Shown here piece by piece: positions 49,648 through 58,290 of a stretch of DNA of 64,000 nucleotides. The notes beneath the pieces were generated by a model. The model made no database searches and was not told where the DNA came from. It saw only the letters and a list, made by a program, of their open reading frames with translations. The DNA is taken from assembly GCA_045561235.1 (NCBI GenBank), contig JBJKYB010000002.1, positions 744,001 to 808,000 of the forward strand, written 5' to 3'. Position 1 is the first letter of the stretch, and each line of letters begins with the position of its first letter. The DNA is from GCA-2705445 sp002705445. Its GTDB lineage: Bacteria; Pseudomonadota; Gammaproteobacteria; Poriferisulfidales; GCA-002705445. A program made the translations under genes and the position numbers.

Positions 49648-51012
49648 TTATTTCCTTGTAAAGTATTCTTTAGATAACTTAAATATTACAGGACTTAATA
49701 ATACCAATGCTATTAAGTTTGGGATAGCCATAAAACCGTTCATTACATCTGCTATTAGCCATATCAAATTAACACTTTCTGCAGTTGTTCCTCCAAGATT
49801 TAATGCATATGCTCCAAGGATTATTGATAAGATCCATAAAATTCTGTAAGGCATTATCGCTTTTGTACCAAATATATAGGCCGAACATCTTTCTCCGTAG
49901 TAGCTCCAACCAATTATTGTTGTAAAGGCAAATAATATTAGCGAGATTGTTATAATTGATTCGCCTATAGATGACAAGCCAAAAACAAATGCATTTGAAG
50001 TTAGTACAGCACCGTTATCACCACTTTGCCAAGCACCACTTATTACAATAACTAATGCTGTAAGTGAGCAGATTATTATTGTATCAAAAAATGTTCCTAA
50101 CATTGCAATTGTACCTTGCTTAACTGGACTATTTGTTTTTGCTGCCGCATGAGCAATTGGCGCACTTCCTAGTCCTGCCTCATTTGAAAATACACCTCGT
50201 GCAATCCCAAATCTTATCGCCATTAAAACTGTTGCGCCTGCGAATCCGCCAGTCGCAGCAGTTCCATTAAACGCACTATCAACAATAATTCTAAATGCTG
50301 CTGGAATCTGATTAAGATTCATTAAGACTATTATTAAAGCTGATACTATGTATAGTAATGACATAAAGGGCACAAGAGTAGATGCAAATGCGCTTATTCT
50401 TTTAACGCCCCCAATAATTACTAAGCCAGCTATAAAAGCTATTATTATTCCGGTTAGAAGGGGCTCAACGTTTAAAGTATTTTGTAATTGATTTGCAACT
50501 GTATTTGATTGCACCATATTACCAATTCCGAAAGCGGCAATAGTTCCAAATAACGCAAATAAAAAACCAAGCCACTTCCATTTTTCACCTAGCCCATTTT
50601 TTATATAATACATTGGTCCGCCCACATAAGAACCATTTGAATCTGTCTCTCTAAACTTAACTGCTAATACTGCTTCTCCATATTTTGTTGCCATTCCAAC
50701 AAAGCCCATTACCCACATCCAGAATATAGCACCTGGACCGCCTAGTGCTATAGCCGTGGCAACACCTGCAATATTACCTGTACCAACAGTAGCAGACATA
50801 GCAGTAAACAAAGCAGAACGAGCAGGAATTTCTCCTTTCTCTTCATCGTCTGATTTTGCTTTTAGGAGTTTTAGGCCATAAGAAATTTTCATAATTGGCA
50901 TAAATTTCAAGCCAATTGTTAAATATAGTCCGGTAAAAGCAATAAAAGCCAGCATGTAAGGACCCCATGCTATTCCTCCAAGCGTAGAAAATATATTTGT
51001 TAATGCTTCCAT
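49648..51012 (-). CDS. Sodium:alanine/glycine symporter, AGCS family
   Basis: A 454-residue inner membrane transporter with about eleven membrane helices. The N-terminal LTIGLKFMPIM and the AGCS signature SATVGTGNIAGVATAIALGGPGAIFWMW, cited by VGTGNIAGVATAIALGGPGA, mark the family. FSNEAGLGSAPIAHAAAKT is the second conserved block. It takes up alanine or glycine with sodium, useful for a marine heterotroph. The short upstream gap lacks glycine riboswitch features. It is followed closely by nadC and divergent from phoB. Confidence 0.92.
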   Translation of the reverse strand: MEALTNIFSTLGGIAWGPYMLAFIAFTGLYLTIGLKFMPIMKISYGLKLLKAKSDDEEKGEIPARSALFTAMSATVGTGNIAGVATAIALGGPGAIFWMWVMGFVGMATKYGEAVLAVKFRETDSNGSYVGGPMYYIKNGLGEKWKWLGFLFALFGTIAAFGIGNMVQSNTVANQLQNTLNVEPLLTGIIIAFIAGLVIIGGVKRISAFASTLVPFMSLLYIVSALIIVLMNLNQIPAAFRIIVDSAFNGTAATGGFAGATVLMAIRFGIARGVFSNEAGLGSAPIAHAAAKTNSPVKQGTIAMLGTFFDTIIICSLTALVIVISGAWQSGDNGAVLTSNAFVFGLSSIGESIITISLILFAFTTIIGWSYYGERCSAYIFGTKAIMPYRILWILSIILGAYALNLGGTTAESVNLIWLIADVMNGFMAIPNLIALVLLSPVIFKLSKEYFTRK

Positions 51013-51027
51013 ATAAACGCCCTATAT

Positions 51028-51054
51028 TTTAATATTTCTTTAATATTTTAATAT
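51028..51054. repeat. Three direct TTTAATAT repeats between the symporter gene and phoB
   Basis: Copies at 51028-51035, 51039-51046 and 51047-51054. The first interval (11 bases) is that of Pho boxes, but the sequence is not the Pho-box consensus and the second interval is 8. Low-complexity AT is a sufficient explanation. Confidence 0.4.
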
Positions 51055-51119
51055 ATTATTAATATATATATGCTTAAATAAGATATTAAAGCAGACTGGG
51101 AAAAAAGGCTATAAATATA

Positions 51120-51800
51120 ATGACAGCTAAAGTTCTAATAATTGAAGATGAAAAAGCAGTAAGAGAAATGCTTTGTTTTACCTTAAAAAATAACGGCTTT
51201 GCAATTTTTGAAGCAGATAACAGTGATTCTGCTTTTGATACACTAAAAAAAAATGATATTAATTTAATTCTCTTGGATTGGATGTTGCCAGGCAAACAAG
51301 GAATTGAGATATCTAGACTTTTAAGATCGTCAAGCGAAACAAAAAATACCCCAATAATTATGCTAACAGCAAAGTCTGACGAGTCTGATAAAGTTCTAGG
51401 CCTAGAATCTGGTGCAGACGATTATATTACCAAGCCATTTTCACCAAAAGAGCTTGTAGCTAGAATTAAAGCTTTATTAAGAAGGTCTGCGCCTCAAATG
51501 GATATGGAAGTTGTTAAATATGGAAATATTACATTAAACCCAATGACCCACAAAGTTAAAGATGGAGAAAATAATGTAGAGTTAGGTCCTACGGAATTTA
51601 AGTTGTTGCATTTTTTTATGACTCATCCTGAAAGAGTATATAGTAGATCACATTTACTCGACTTAGTTTGGGGAAGAAACATTTATGTTGAAGAAAGAAC
51701 TGTGGATGTTCATATATTGAGACTTAGAAAATCATTTTCCTCGAATTCTGCAAAGTTTATACAAACAGTAAGAGGAGCTGGATACAGATTTTCAGAATAA
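51120..51800 (+). CDS. phoB: Phosphate regulon response regulator PhoB
   Basis: An OmpR-type regulator for phosphate starvation genes. The receiver has the acidic pair IIEDEKAVREML, phosphoacceptor Asp53 in LLDWMLPGKQG, Thr in MLTAKS and Lys in YITKPFSPKE. The winged-helix DNA-binding domain shows LGPTEFKLLHFFMTHPERVYSRSHLLD and RTVDVHILRLRK, cited by TEFKLLHFFMTHPERV. It has 226 residues. phoR follows 44 bases later and the pst genes lie just beyond, which settles it as PhoB. TATAAA just before the ATG suggests a very short leader. Confidence 0.96.
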   Translation: MTAKVLIIEDEKAVREMLCFTLKNNGFAIFEADNSDSAFDTLKKNDINLILLDWMLPGKQGIEISRLLRSSSETKNTPIIMLTAKSDESDKVLGLESGADDYITKPFSPKELVARIKALLRRSAPQMDMEVVKYGNITLNPMTHKVKDGENNVELGPTEFKLLHFFMTHPERVYSRSHLLDLVWGRNIYVEERTVDVHILRLRKSFSSNSAKFIQTVRGAGYRFSE

Positions 51801-51844
51801 TTTTTATTACAAATAAAATATTTTTATAATATATAATTGTTATT

Positions 51845-53182
51845 ATGCGAAAAAAAAATAAATTAAATAAATTTTCATCTTTTCAAGATGTAATATATTT
51901 TATAGTATTTTTAATTCCGGTAATTTTAATAGGTAATTTTTTTAACGTATTATTTTATAGTATAGTAATTTACCAAGCTATTTTCATCTTGTATATGATT
52001 AATAGTCAATATCTTTTTGAAAAATGGATCTTTGATTTTCAAAATAATAGTCTTATCTCATATCCTAATAAATATCAGTATGCCATAAAAGAGCTCAAAG
52101 ATAATAAAATTAGCATTGATTTAATTACTAGTAAATTTTTAGCTCTTGAAAATAGATTTAAAGAATTAAGTGAATCAATGCCTGATGCTGTAATTGTTGT
52201 TGATAAGAATTTCACTGCTGAATGGTTTAATCAAGCATCTAAAAAAATGTTAGCTTTAAACGAGGGTGATGTAGGAAAATCAATATTACATTTGATTAGA
52301 AATCCTGACTTCATGAAATATATAAAAAGTGATAAGAGGAAATCACATATTAATTTTTTATCTCCAAGAGATTATTCAATTACACTTCAATCTTTTATTG
52401 TTCCATATGGTGAAAATAGGCAAATGATAACCTTTAGAGACGTCTCAGAATCTGACAAGTTAGACAAAATGAGGCAAGATTTTATAGCAAACGTTTCCCA
52501 TGAGCTAAAAACACCTTTAACAGTAATATTTGGTTATCTAGAAATGTTAAGTTTTTCAGATGATGGTTATGTTGATGATAATATTATAGAAGAGATGTTA
52601 AAACAATCTAAAAGAATGGATACCTTAATAAGCGATTTATTAAAATTAACAAAATTACAATCCACAGGAATAGCAGATAAGGATTTTTCAACCGTTAATT
52701 TGAGAACTCTAACAAAAGATTTAATCGCAGCATGCAAACCTGAAATAAAAAAAAATAGGAGTAATGTTAAGATTTTAAATACAAAAGATATTTATATTAG
52801 ATGTTCATATGAAGAAGTATATAGTGCTTTTTTAAATTTATTTACAAATGCAATTACTTATGCAGGAAAAAATGTAACTATTGAAATTAATTACTATATT
52901 AATGAAAATAAACAAACAGTTGTATCTTTCCAAGATTATGGTGTTGGTATACCAGAGGATTCTGTAGAAAGGCTAACTGAAAGATTTTATAGGATTGATA
53001 AAGGACGTTCACGCGCGTTTGGAGGAACTGGACTTGGGCTATCAATCGTAAAACACATAATGAATAGACATGATGGCAATTTAGACATCCAAAGCACTTT
53101 AGGAGAAGGGAGCACTTTTACGTGTACGTTCCCAAAATCATTATTTGCTATGGAGCTACCCAAATCTTCCAGTAATATATGA
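51845..53182 (+). CDS. phoR: Phosphate regulon sensor histidine kinase PhoR
   Basis: The membrane kinase partner of PhoB. Two N-terminal membrane segments lie at about 14-35 and 37-54, a PAS domain at about 105-205 (SMPDAVIVVDKNFTAEWFN), the dimerisation domain with phosphorylated His219 in DFIANVSHELKTPLTV, and an ATPase domain with NLFTNAITYA, DYGVGIPEDS and GGTGLGLSIVKHIM. It has 445 residues. There is no large periplasmic sensor, as expected for PhoR, which reads phosphate through PstSCAB and PhoU. Its end overlaps the convergent pstB by 27 bases. Confidence 0.95.
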   Translation: MRKKNKLNKFSSFQDVIYFIVFLIPVILIGNFFNVLFYSIVIYQAIFILYMINSQYLFEKWIFDFQNNSLISYPNKYQYAIKELKDNKISIDLITSKFLALENRFKELSESMPDAVIVVDKNFTAEWFNQASKKMLALNEGDVGKSILHLIRNPDFMKYIKSDKRKSHINFLSPRDYSITLQSFIVPYGENRQMITFRDVSESDKLDKMRQDFIANVSHELKTPLTVIFGYLEMLSFSDDGYVDDNIIEEMLKQSKRMDTLISDLLKLTKLQSTGIADKDFSTVNLRTLTKDLIAACKPEIKKNRSNVKILNTKDIYIRCSYEEVYSAFLNLFTNAITYAGKNVTIEINYYINENKQTVVSFQDYGVGIPEDSVERLTERFYRIDKGRSRAFGGTGLGLSIVKHIMNRHDGNLDIQSTLGEGSTFTCTFPKSLFAMELPKSSSNI

Positions 53183-54028
53183 TTCAGTCAATTTATGAAG
53201 TGGGGTTGTAAAAATTTTCTCAGTCAACCCAACTTCTACAAGATTACCAAGATGAAAGTAAGCAGTTCTTTGTGATACCCTGGCTGCTTGTTGCATAGCA
53301 TGAGTCACAATAACTATAGTAAAATTTTCTTTTAGTTCGTATATTAATTCTTCTACCTTTGCTGTTGCTATTGGATCAAGAGCAGAACAAGGTTCGTCCA
53401 TTAAAATAACTTCAGGACTTACAGCAATAGTTCGAGCAATGCATAAGCGTTGTTGTTGTCCACCAGATAAACTTGTGCCTGGAGAATTTAATCTATCTTT
53501 AACTTCTTGAAATAAACCAGCTCTCTCCAAGCTTTTAAATACTATTTCATCAAGGTCTGCTTTATTTTTTGCCATACCATGAATTTTTGCACCATATGCA
53601 ACATTTTCATAGATTGATTTAGGAAAAGGATTTGGTTTTTGAAAAACCATTCCAACTTTAGCTCTTAGAGAAACCACATCGATTTTTTTATCTAATATAT
53701 TTTCTTTATCAAGATACAATTCACCTTTTACGGCACATGAATCAATTGTATCATTCATTCTATTTAAACATCTAAGAAAAGTTGATTTACCGCATCCTGA
53801 CGGTCCAATCATTGCTAATACTTCATTTTTTCCTATATCAATACTTACATTATTGATAGCTATTTTATCTCCATAATGAACATCAACATTTTTAGCAACT
53901 ATTCTTGGATTTTCAACATGAATTTCTCCAACAGTTTCCTCATTATCAACTGTGGACTGGTCATTTACGTCAAAATTCTTATCAGCCATTTCAATATTTT
54001 TCTCTGTCATAAAATTATCATTATACAT
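53156..54028 (-). CDS. pstB: Phosphate ABC transporter ATP-binding protein
   Basis: ATPase of the high-affinity phosphate importer. Walker A is MIGPSGCGKSTFLRCLNRMND, cited by GPSGCGKSTFLR. The Q loop is GMVFQKPNPFPKSIYENV, the signature is LSGGQQQRLCIAR, Walker B is VILMDEPCSALD and the H loop is IVTHAMQQA. At 290 residues it carries an acidic N-terminal extension of about 45 residues not needed for the ATPase. Starts at residue 7 or 14 are possible; the first ATG has a GAGAG sequence before it. It is the last gene of pstC-pstA-pstB. Confidence 0.96.
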   Translation of the reverse strand: MYNDNFMTEKNIEMADKNFDVNDQSTVDNEETVGEIHVENPRIVAKNVDVHYGDKIAINNVSIDIGKNEVLAMIGPSGCGKSTFLRCLNRMNDTIDSCAVKGELYLDKENILDKKIDVVSLRAKVGMVFQKPNPFPKSIYENVAYGAKIHGMAKNKADLDEIVFKSLERAGLFQEVKDRLNSPGTSLSGGQQQRLCIARTIAVSPEVILMDEPCSALDPIATAKVEELIYELKENFTIVIVTHAMQQAARVSQRTAYFHLGNLVEVGLTEKIFTTPLHKLTESYITGRFG

Positions 54029-54055
54029 ATTTCTCTCTCTTTAAAATTTTTAAAT

Positions 54056-55315
54056 TTAATTAATATCCTTTTCATATTTTTTTCGAAGATAAATAGCTAA
54101 GCTATTCATTAGAATAAGAAAAACCAATAAAACCATAATCGCAGCTGACGTTCGCTCAATAAAACCTCTTTCTGGTGTATCTGCCCATAAATAAATTTGT
54201 ATGGGCAATGCAGTCGCTGGATCTGTAATTGCACTAGGTATGTCTACAATGAAAGCTACCATTCCAATAATTAATAATGGCGCGCTTTCGCCTAATGCTT
54301 GAGCCATTCCTATAATAGTCCCTGTAAGCATGCCTGGAAGCGCAACAGGAACAACATGATGAAATACAGCTTGAATATTTGATGCTCCTAATCCTAAAGC
54401 TCCTTCTTTAATTGAGGGTGGAACTGATTTTAGTGCAGCTCGGCTTGAAATAATTATTGTAGGAAGAGTCATGAGTGATAATACCATACCGCCAACTAGT
54501 GGAGCAGATCGAGGCATTCCAAAAAAGTTCAAAAAAATTGCTAAACCTAAAAGACCAAAAATAATAGAGGGCACAGCTGCAAGATTATTTATATTAACTT
54601 CAACAAAGTCAATGAATTTATTATTTTTTGGAGCAAATTCTTCTAAATATATCGCAGTAGCTATACCTATTGGAAAAGATAAAATTAGAGTAATAGCTAA
54701 AGCAAATAATGAACCAATTAATGCTCCTAAGATACCAGATTGTTCAGATTCAGCCGAGTCACCACTAGTGAATAATGTTTTATTGAAAGACTTTTTTATT
54801 ATTTTTTTAGACTCTAAAATACTTATCCATTCTAATTCTTGATTATCGATTAATCTTTCTTCCTCCGGAAGATTTCTATTTATATGACCCTTAATTAACA
54901 TGTCTACATCGTCATCAGCAAGGACCCATATTTTTTCTTTTGTACCAATAACACTGAGATTTTCTTGGACAATGCTTTGCAGTTGATATTCTGCTGAACT
55001 ACTTACCAACTTGTATAGTTTTTTCTTATTATTTCTATCTTCAACACCCGGGAGAATTTCATCTATTGCATTCCTTACTAATTTATTAAAATTTGCTTTT
55101 CTAATTGTCTTCCATTCCTCAGTATTATTTGGGTCAAGAATTTTTTGATCAAAATGAATTGGTAACTGGATTCTTGTTTCATTAAAAGCTGTATAGCCCT
55201 TAGATATTATACTTATAAATAATAATGATAATAACGACAAAGCAATTATTATGGAAAGAATCCCGTATATCTGAAACCTTTTTTCTTTCGCAAGTCTTGA
55301 TTTTAAATTATTCAT
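54056..55315 (-). CDS. pstA: Phosphate ABC transporter permease PstA
   Basis: A permease subunit of 419 residues. A first helix at about 18-40 is followed by a periplasmic insertion of about 140 residues (to about 185), corresponding to the DUF3333 region found in many proteobacterial PstA proteins. The permease core then shows GILGALIGSLFALAITLILSFPIG, the EAA-like loop ALGLGASNIQAVFHHVVPVALPGMLTG, cited by LGLGASNIQAVFHHVVP, and GESAPLLIIG. Its start overlaps pstC by eight bases. Confidence 0.94.
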   Translation of the reverse strand: MNNLKSRLAKEKRFQIYGILSIIIALSLLSLLFISIISKGYTAFNETRIQLPIHFDQKILDPNNTEEWKTIRKANFNKLVRNAIDEILPGVEDRNNKKKLYKLVSSSAEYQLQSIVQENLSVIGTKEKIWVLADDDVDMLIKGHINRNLPEEERLIDNQELEWISILESKKIIKKSFNKTLFTSGDSAESEQSGILGALIGSLFALAITLILSFPIGIATAIYLEEFAPKNNKFIDFVEVNINNLAAVPSIIFGLLGLAIFLNFFGMPRSAPLVGGMVLSLMTLPTIIISSRAALKSVPPSIKEGALGLGASNIQAVFHHVVPVALPGMLTGTIIGMAQALGESAPLLIIGMVAFIVDIPSAITDPATALPIQIYLWADTPERGFIERTSAAIMVLLVFLILMNSLAIYLRKKYEKDIN

Positions 55316-56528
55316 ATTGCTCTCTATATTTTCTAACTATATGAAGTGCTATATAGTTTAAAATTAATGTCATAAAAAATAAGACTAATCCTAATGCAAA
55401 AGCAGCGAGTGTTTTTGGGCTATCAAATTCTTGATCTCCAACAAGTAATATAACAATTTGCACTGTTACAGTGGTTACTGCTTCAAATGGGTTGGCTGTT
55501 AAATTTGCTGACATGCCGGCAGCCATAACAACAATCATCGTCTCGCCAATAGCTCTTGATACAGCCAATAACAGACCCCCAATAATTCCAGGCAATGCTG
55601 CTGGAATAATAACTTTTTTAATTGTTTCAGATTTAGTCGCACCAATTCCAAGGGAGCCATCTTTCAGATTTTGTGGAACAGCATTTATAACGTCATCTGA
55701 AATAGACGAGACAAATGGAATTATCATTATTCCCATAACCAATCCTGCAGCAAGCGCACTCTCAGAAGCTATTGCTAACCCAAATTCCTCCCCTGTATTT
55801 CTAATAAAAGGAGCTACAACAATAACTGCAAAAAAACCATAAACAACTGTTGGTATCCCTGCGAGTATTTCAGTTAAAGGCTTAACAAAGTCTCTGGTTT
55901 TTTTTGAAGAATATTCTGAAAGATAGATCGCCGACATAAGACCTATTGGTCCAGCAATGCACATAGCAATAAAAGCGATAAGAAATGTCCCAGTAAATAA
56001 TGGTACAGCTCCAAAGGCACCTGAAGAACCGACTTGGTCTTCTCTGATTGGCATTTGTGGACTCCAATGAGTACCAAATAAAAAATCAGTTATTGGAATA
56101 GCATTAAAAAATCTATTTGATTCAAAGATAACTGATAAAAAGATACCAATGGTAATTAAAATCGCCAATGAAGAACAAGCAAATAAAAAAATCTTGATTA
56201 TTTTTTCAACATTATCTCTTGCTTTAAATTCATGTTTAATCTTCTTATACGTTAATACTGATGATATTAGAAAAGCAACTAAAGTAAATAAATATAGATA
56301 ATTTCTGTAATTTTCTAGTTGGGTAATAAAATTTTTCTCAATTATAAACCACAATATTATAATAAAGATTGCACTTAAAGATGAGTTTAATGCTAATATT
56401 GATCCATAATAAGATGGTGTTGAATTAAGACTTTTATCATTTCTTAAAACTAGAGATTTCTTTAATCCTGCAAAATAAGCAGAAACCCCAAGAATCATGA
56501 TAATAAAAAAAATTATTGATAAATTCAT
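55308..56528 (-). CDS. pstC: Phosphate ABC transporter permease PstC
   Basis: A 406-residue permease, longer than the E. coli protein because of an N-terminal region with about three to four extra helices (1-22, 42-63, 76-93, 112-132). The core has LFTGTFLIAFIAMCIAGPIGL, LAGIPTVVYGFFAV, the EAA-like SLGIGATKSETIKKVIIPAALPG and AISRAIGET-type segment SRAIGETMIVVMAAGMSAN. It is the first gene of the reverse-strand pst unit. pstS is not upstream of it; phoU is divergent across a 137-base gap. Confidence 0.94.
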   Translation of the reverse strand: MNLSIIFFIIMILGVSAYFAGLKKSLVLRNDKSLNSTPSYYGSILALNSSLSAIFIIILWFIIEKNFITQLENYRNYLYLFTLVAFLISSVLTYKKIKHEFKARDNVEKIIKIFLFACSSLAILITIGIFLSVIFESNRFFNAIPITDFLFGTHWSPQMPIREDQVGSSGAFGAVPLFTGTFLIAFIAMCIAGPIGLMSAIYLSEYSSKKTRDFVKPLTEILAGIPTVVYGFFAVIVVAPFIRNTGEEFGLAIASESALAAGLVMGIMIIPFVSSISDDVINAVPQNLKDGSLGIGATKSETIKKVIIPAALPGIIGGLLLAVSRAIGETMIVVMAAGMSANLTANPFEAVTTVTVQIVILLVGDQEFDSPKTLAAFALGLVLFFMTLILNYIALHIVRKYREQYE

Positions 56529-56608
56529 TTAACCCACTTTTTAATTGTTCAAAATTGATTTTTCGTAGTTAAAGTGTAATAGTATCCAAATTATAATCAT
56601 TTAATCAT

Positions 56609-56640
56609 TTAATTGTTACAATTAAATTAAATTAAATAAT
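56609..56640 (+). promoter_or_regulatory. Palindrome and candidate promoter in the pstC/phoU gap
   Basis: TTAATTGTTACAATTAA (56609-56625) is a perfect inverted repeat with eight-base arms around one base. It covers TTGTTA, which with AATAAT 16 bases later (56635-56640) makes a plausible phoU promoter. No convincing Pho box (CTGTCAT repeats) is seen in the 137-base gap. Confidence 0.4.
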
Positions 56641-56665
56641 TCATTTTATATGATAAGATGTTTAT

Positions 56666-57391
56666 ATGGAAAATAATCGAACAAGTACAGGTCATATATC
56701 AACTTCATATTCAGAGTCTATCTCAGAAATAAAATCTCTTACTCTAGAAATGGCAGGATTAGTAGAAGCATCCTATTCAAATGCGCTTTCTGGATTAATA
56801 AAAGCAGAATCTGAATTATCTCATAATGTAGCAACTCATGATTTTCTCACAAATAATTACGAAATAGATATTGATGAAAAATGTCATACCTTATTAGCTC
56901 TTCAAACTCCAGTTGCTTCAGATTTAAGAACCATAATTGTTGTTTTAAGAATTATAACTGATCTTGAAAGAGTCGGGGACGAAGCTGAGAAAATCGCAAG
57001 GCTGTCTTTAAAAATAAATTACAACAATATTGATCCTGGTTTTTTAATGACATTGCAACATTTAGGCCAAAAAACATCAACATTACTAAGTAAATCAATC
57101 GATGCCTACGCAAGAAAATCAGTTGAACAAGCTCTTGATGTTATTAAAAATGATAAAGCTATTGATTCAGAATATGAATCTTGTATGCGCCAACTAATAT
57201 CTTACATTGTCAAAATAGAAGAAAATAAGATTGTAAAAAATTTCTTAGATATATCTACATGTGCAAAAAGTATTGAAAGAATTGGGGACCATGCTAAAAA
57301 TATCGCACAACATACTATCTATTTAGTTAAAGGAAAAGATATTAGACACACATCTGTAGAACAAGTTAGATCTGAGCTCGAAGAGCATTAA
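56666..57391 (+). CDS. phoU: Phosphate-specific transport system accessory protein PhoU
   Basis: Links PstB with PhoR and keeps the Pho regulon off when phosphate is plentiful. The two three-helix PhoU repeats carry metal-binding acidic motifs: EIDIDEKCHTLLALQTPVASDLR and DLERVGDEAEKIA in the first, SIERIGDHAKNIAQH in the second, cited in short form. It has 241 residues. Unlike the usual pstSCAB-phoU operon it is transcribed away from pstC. Its stop overlaps argF on the opposite strand by four bases. Confidence 0.95.
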   Translation: MENNRTSTGHISTSYSESISEIKSLTLEMAGLVEASYSNALSGLIKAESELSHNVATHDFLTNNYEIDIDEKCHTLLALQTPVASDLRTIIVVLRIITDLERVGDEAEKIARLSLKINYNNIDPGFLMTLQHLGQKTSTLLSKSIDAYARKSVEQALDVIKNDKAIDSEYESCMRQLISYIVKIEENKIVKNFLDISTCAKSIERIGDHAKNIAQHTIYLVKGKDIRHTSVEQVRSELEEH

Positions 57392-58290
57392 ATATTCTTA
57401 ACCAAAAGATATTCAAGGAGTGCTTTTTGAGCGTGAAGTCTATTTTCTGCCTCCTGCCAAACTACACTTGATTTACTTTCTAATACTTCAGACGTAACTT
57501 CTTCTCCTCTATGCGCAGGTAAACAATGCATAAAAATTGCATTTTTATTTGCAACGTTCATAACATTTTTATTTACCTGAAGAGATTTAAATATTTTCTT
57601 TCTTTCATCTTCTTCATCCTCTTGCCCCATACTTGCCCATACGTCTGTTACGATTAAGTCAGCATCTTTTGCAGCTTCTAATGGATCATGAGTTAGAACA
57701 ATATTCTTATCATCTTTATACAGAGAAGGAATATATTTTTCTGGAGTGGCTATTGATAAGTCAAAGTCAAATTGTTTAGAAGCATTAATATATGAATTAC
57801 ACATATTGTTTGCATCTCCAATCCAGGCAACTTTCTTTCCTTTTATATCTCCATTAATTTCAACATATGTCATTACATCAGCAAGGAGCTGACAGGGGTG
57901 AACAAGCTCAGTTAATCCATTTATTACAGGCACTGAAGATTTTGAGCTAAATTTTACAACATCCTCATGATCGTGGGTTCTTATTACAACGCAGTCAACC
58001 ATACTCGATATAACTTTAGCAGTATCCTCAATTGGCTCTCCTCTTCCAAGTTGTGTATCTCTTGGAGATAAAAATAAAGTGTTTCCACCAAAATGAGTCA
58101 TCCCCACCTCAAAAGAAACTCTTGTTCTTGTTGATGATTTATCAAATAAAAGTGCAAGTGTTTTATTTTGTAAAGGTGTATAAACAATATTTTCTTTTGT
58201 CATTTTTTTAAGTTCAATTGCTCTATGGATAAGCTTTTTTATCTCTTCCTTAGGGATATCGAGCAATGTTAAGAAGTGTTTACTTTCCAT
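57388..58290 (-). CDS. argF: Ornithine carbamoyltransferase
   Basis: Makes citrulline from ornithine and carbamoyl phosphate. SSTRTRVSFEVGMTHFGG binds carbamoyl phosphate, and VIRTHDHEDV, LVHPCQLLADVMT and FMHCLPAHRGEEVT are the other active-site blocks. It has 300 residues. It overlaps argD by 11 bases on the same strand, so the two arginine genes are co-expressed. The third arginine gene seen, argG, is 40 kb away. Confidence 0.97.
   Translation of the reverse strand: MESKHFLTLLDIPKEEIKKLIHRAIELKKMTKENIVYTPLQNKTLALLFDKSSTRTRVSFEVGMTHFGGNTLFLSPRDTQLGRGEPIEDTAKVISSMVDCVVIRTHDHEDVVKFSSKSSVPVINGLTELVHPCQLLADVMTYVEINGDIKGKKVAWIGDANNMCNSYINASKQFDFDLSIATPEKYIPSLYKDDKNIVLTHDPLEAAKDADLIVTDVWASMGQEDEEDERKKIFKSLQVNKNVMNVANKNAIFMHCLPAHRGEEVTSEVLESKSSVVWQEAENRLHAQKALLEYLLVKNI

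Noticed and set aside
51013..51119. Glycine riboswitch ahead of the AGCS symporter
   Set aside because: The 107-base gap is low-complexity AT with no glycine aptamer core visible and must also serve phoB.
56529..56665. Classical Pho box for pstC or phoU
   Set aside because: No pair of CTGTCAT-like half sites with 11-base spacing; only AT-rich repeats and an unrelated palindrome.
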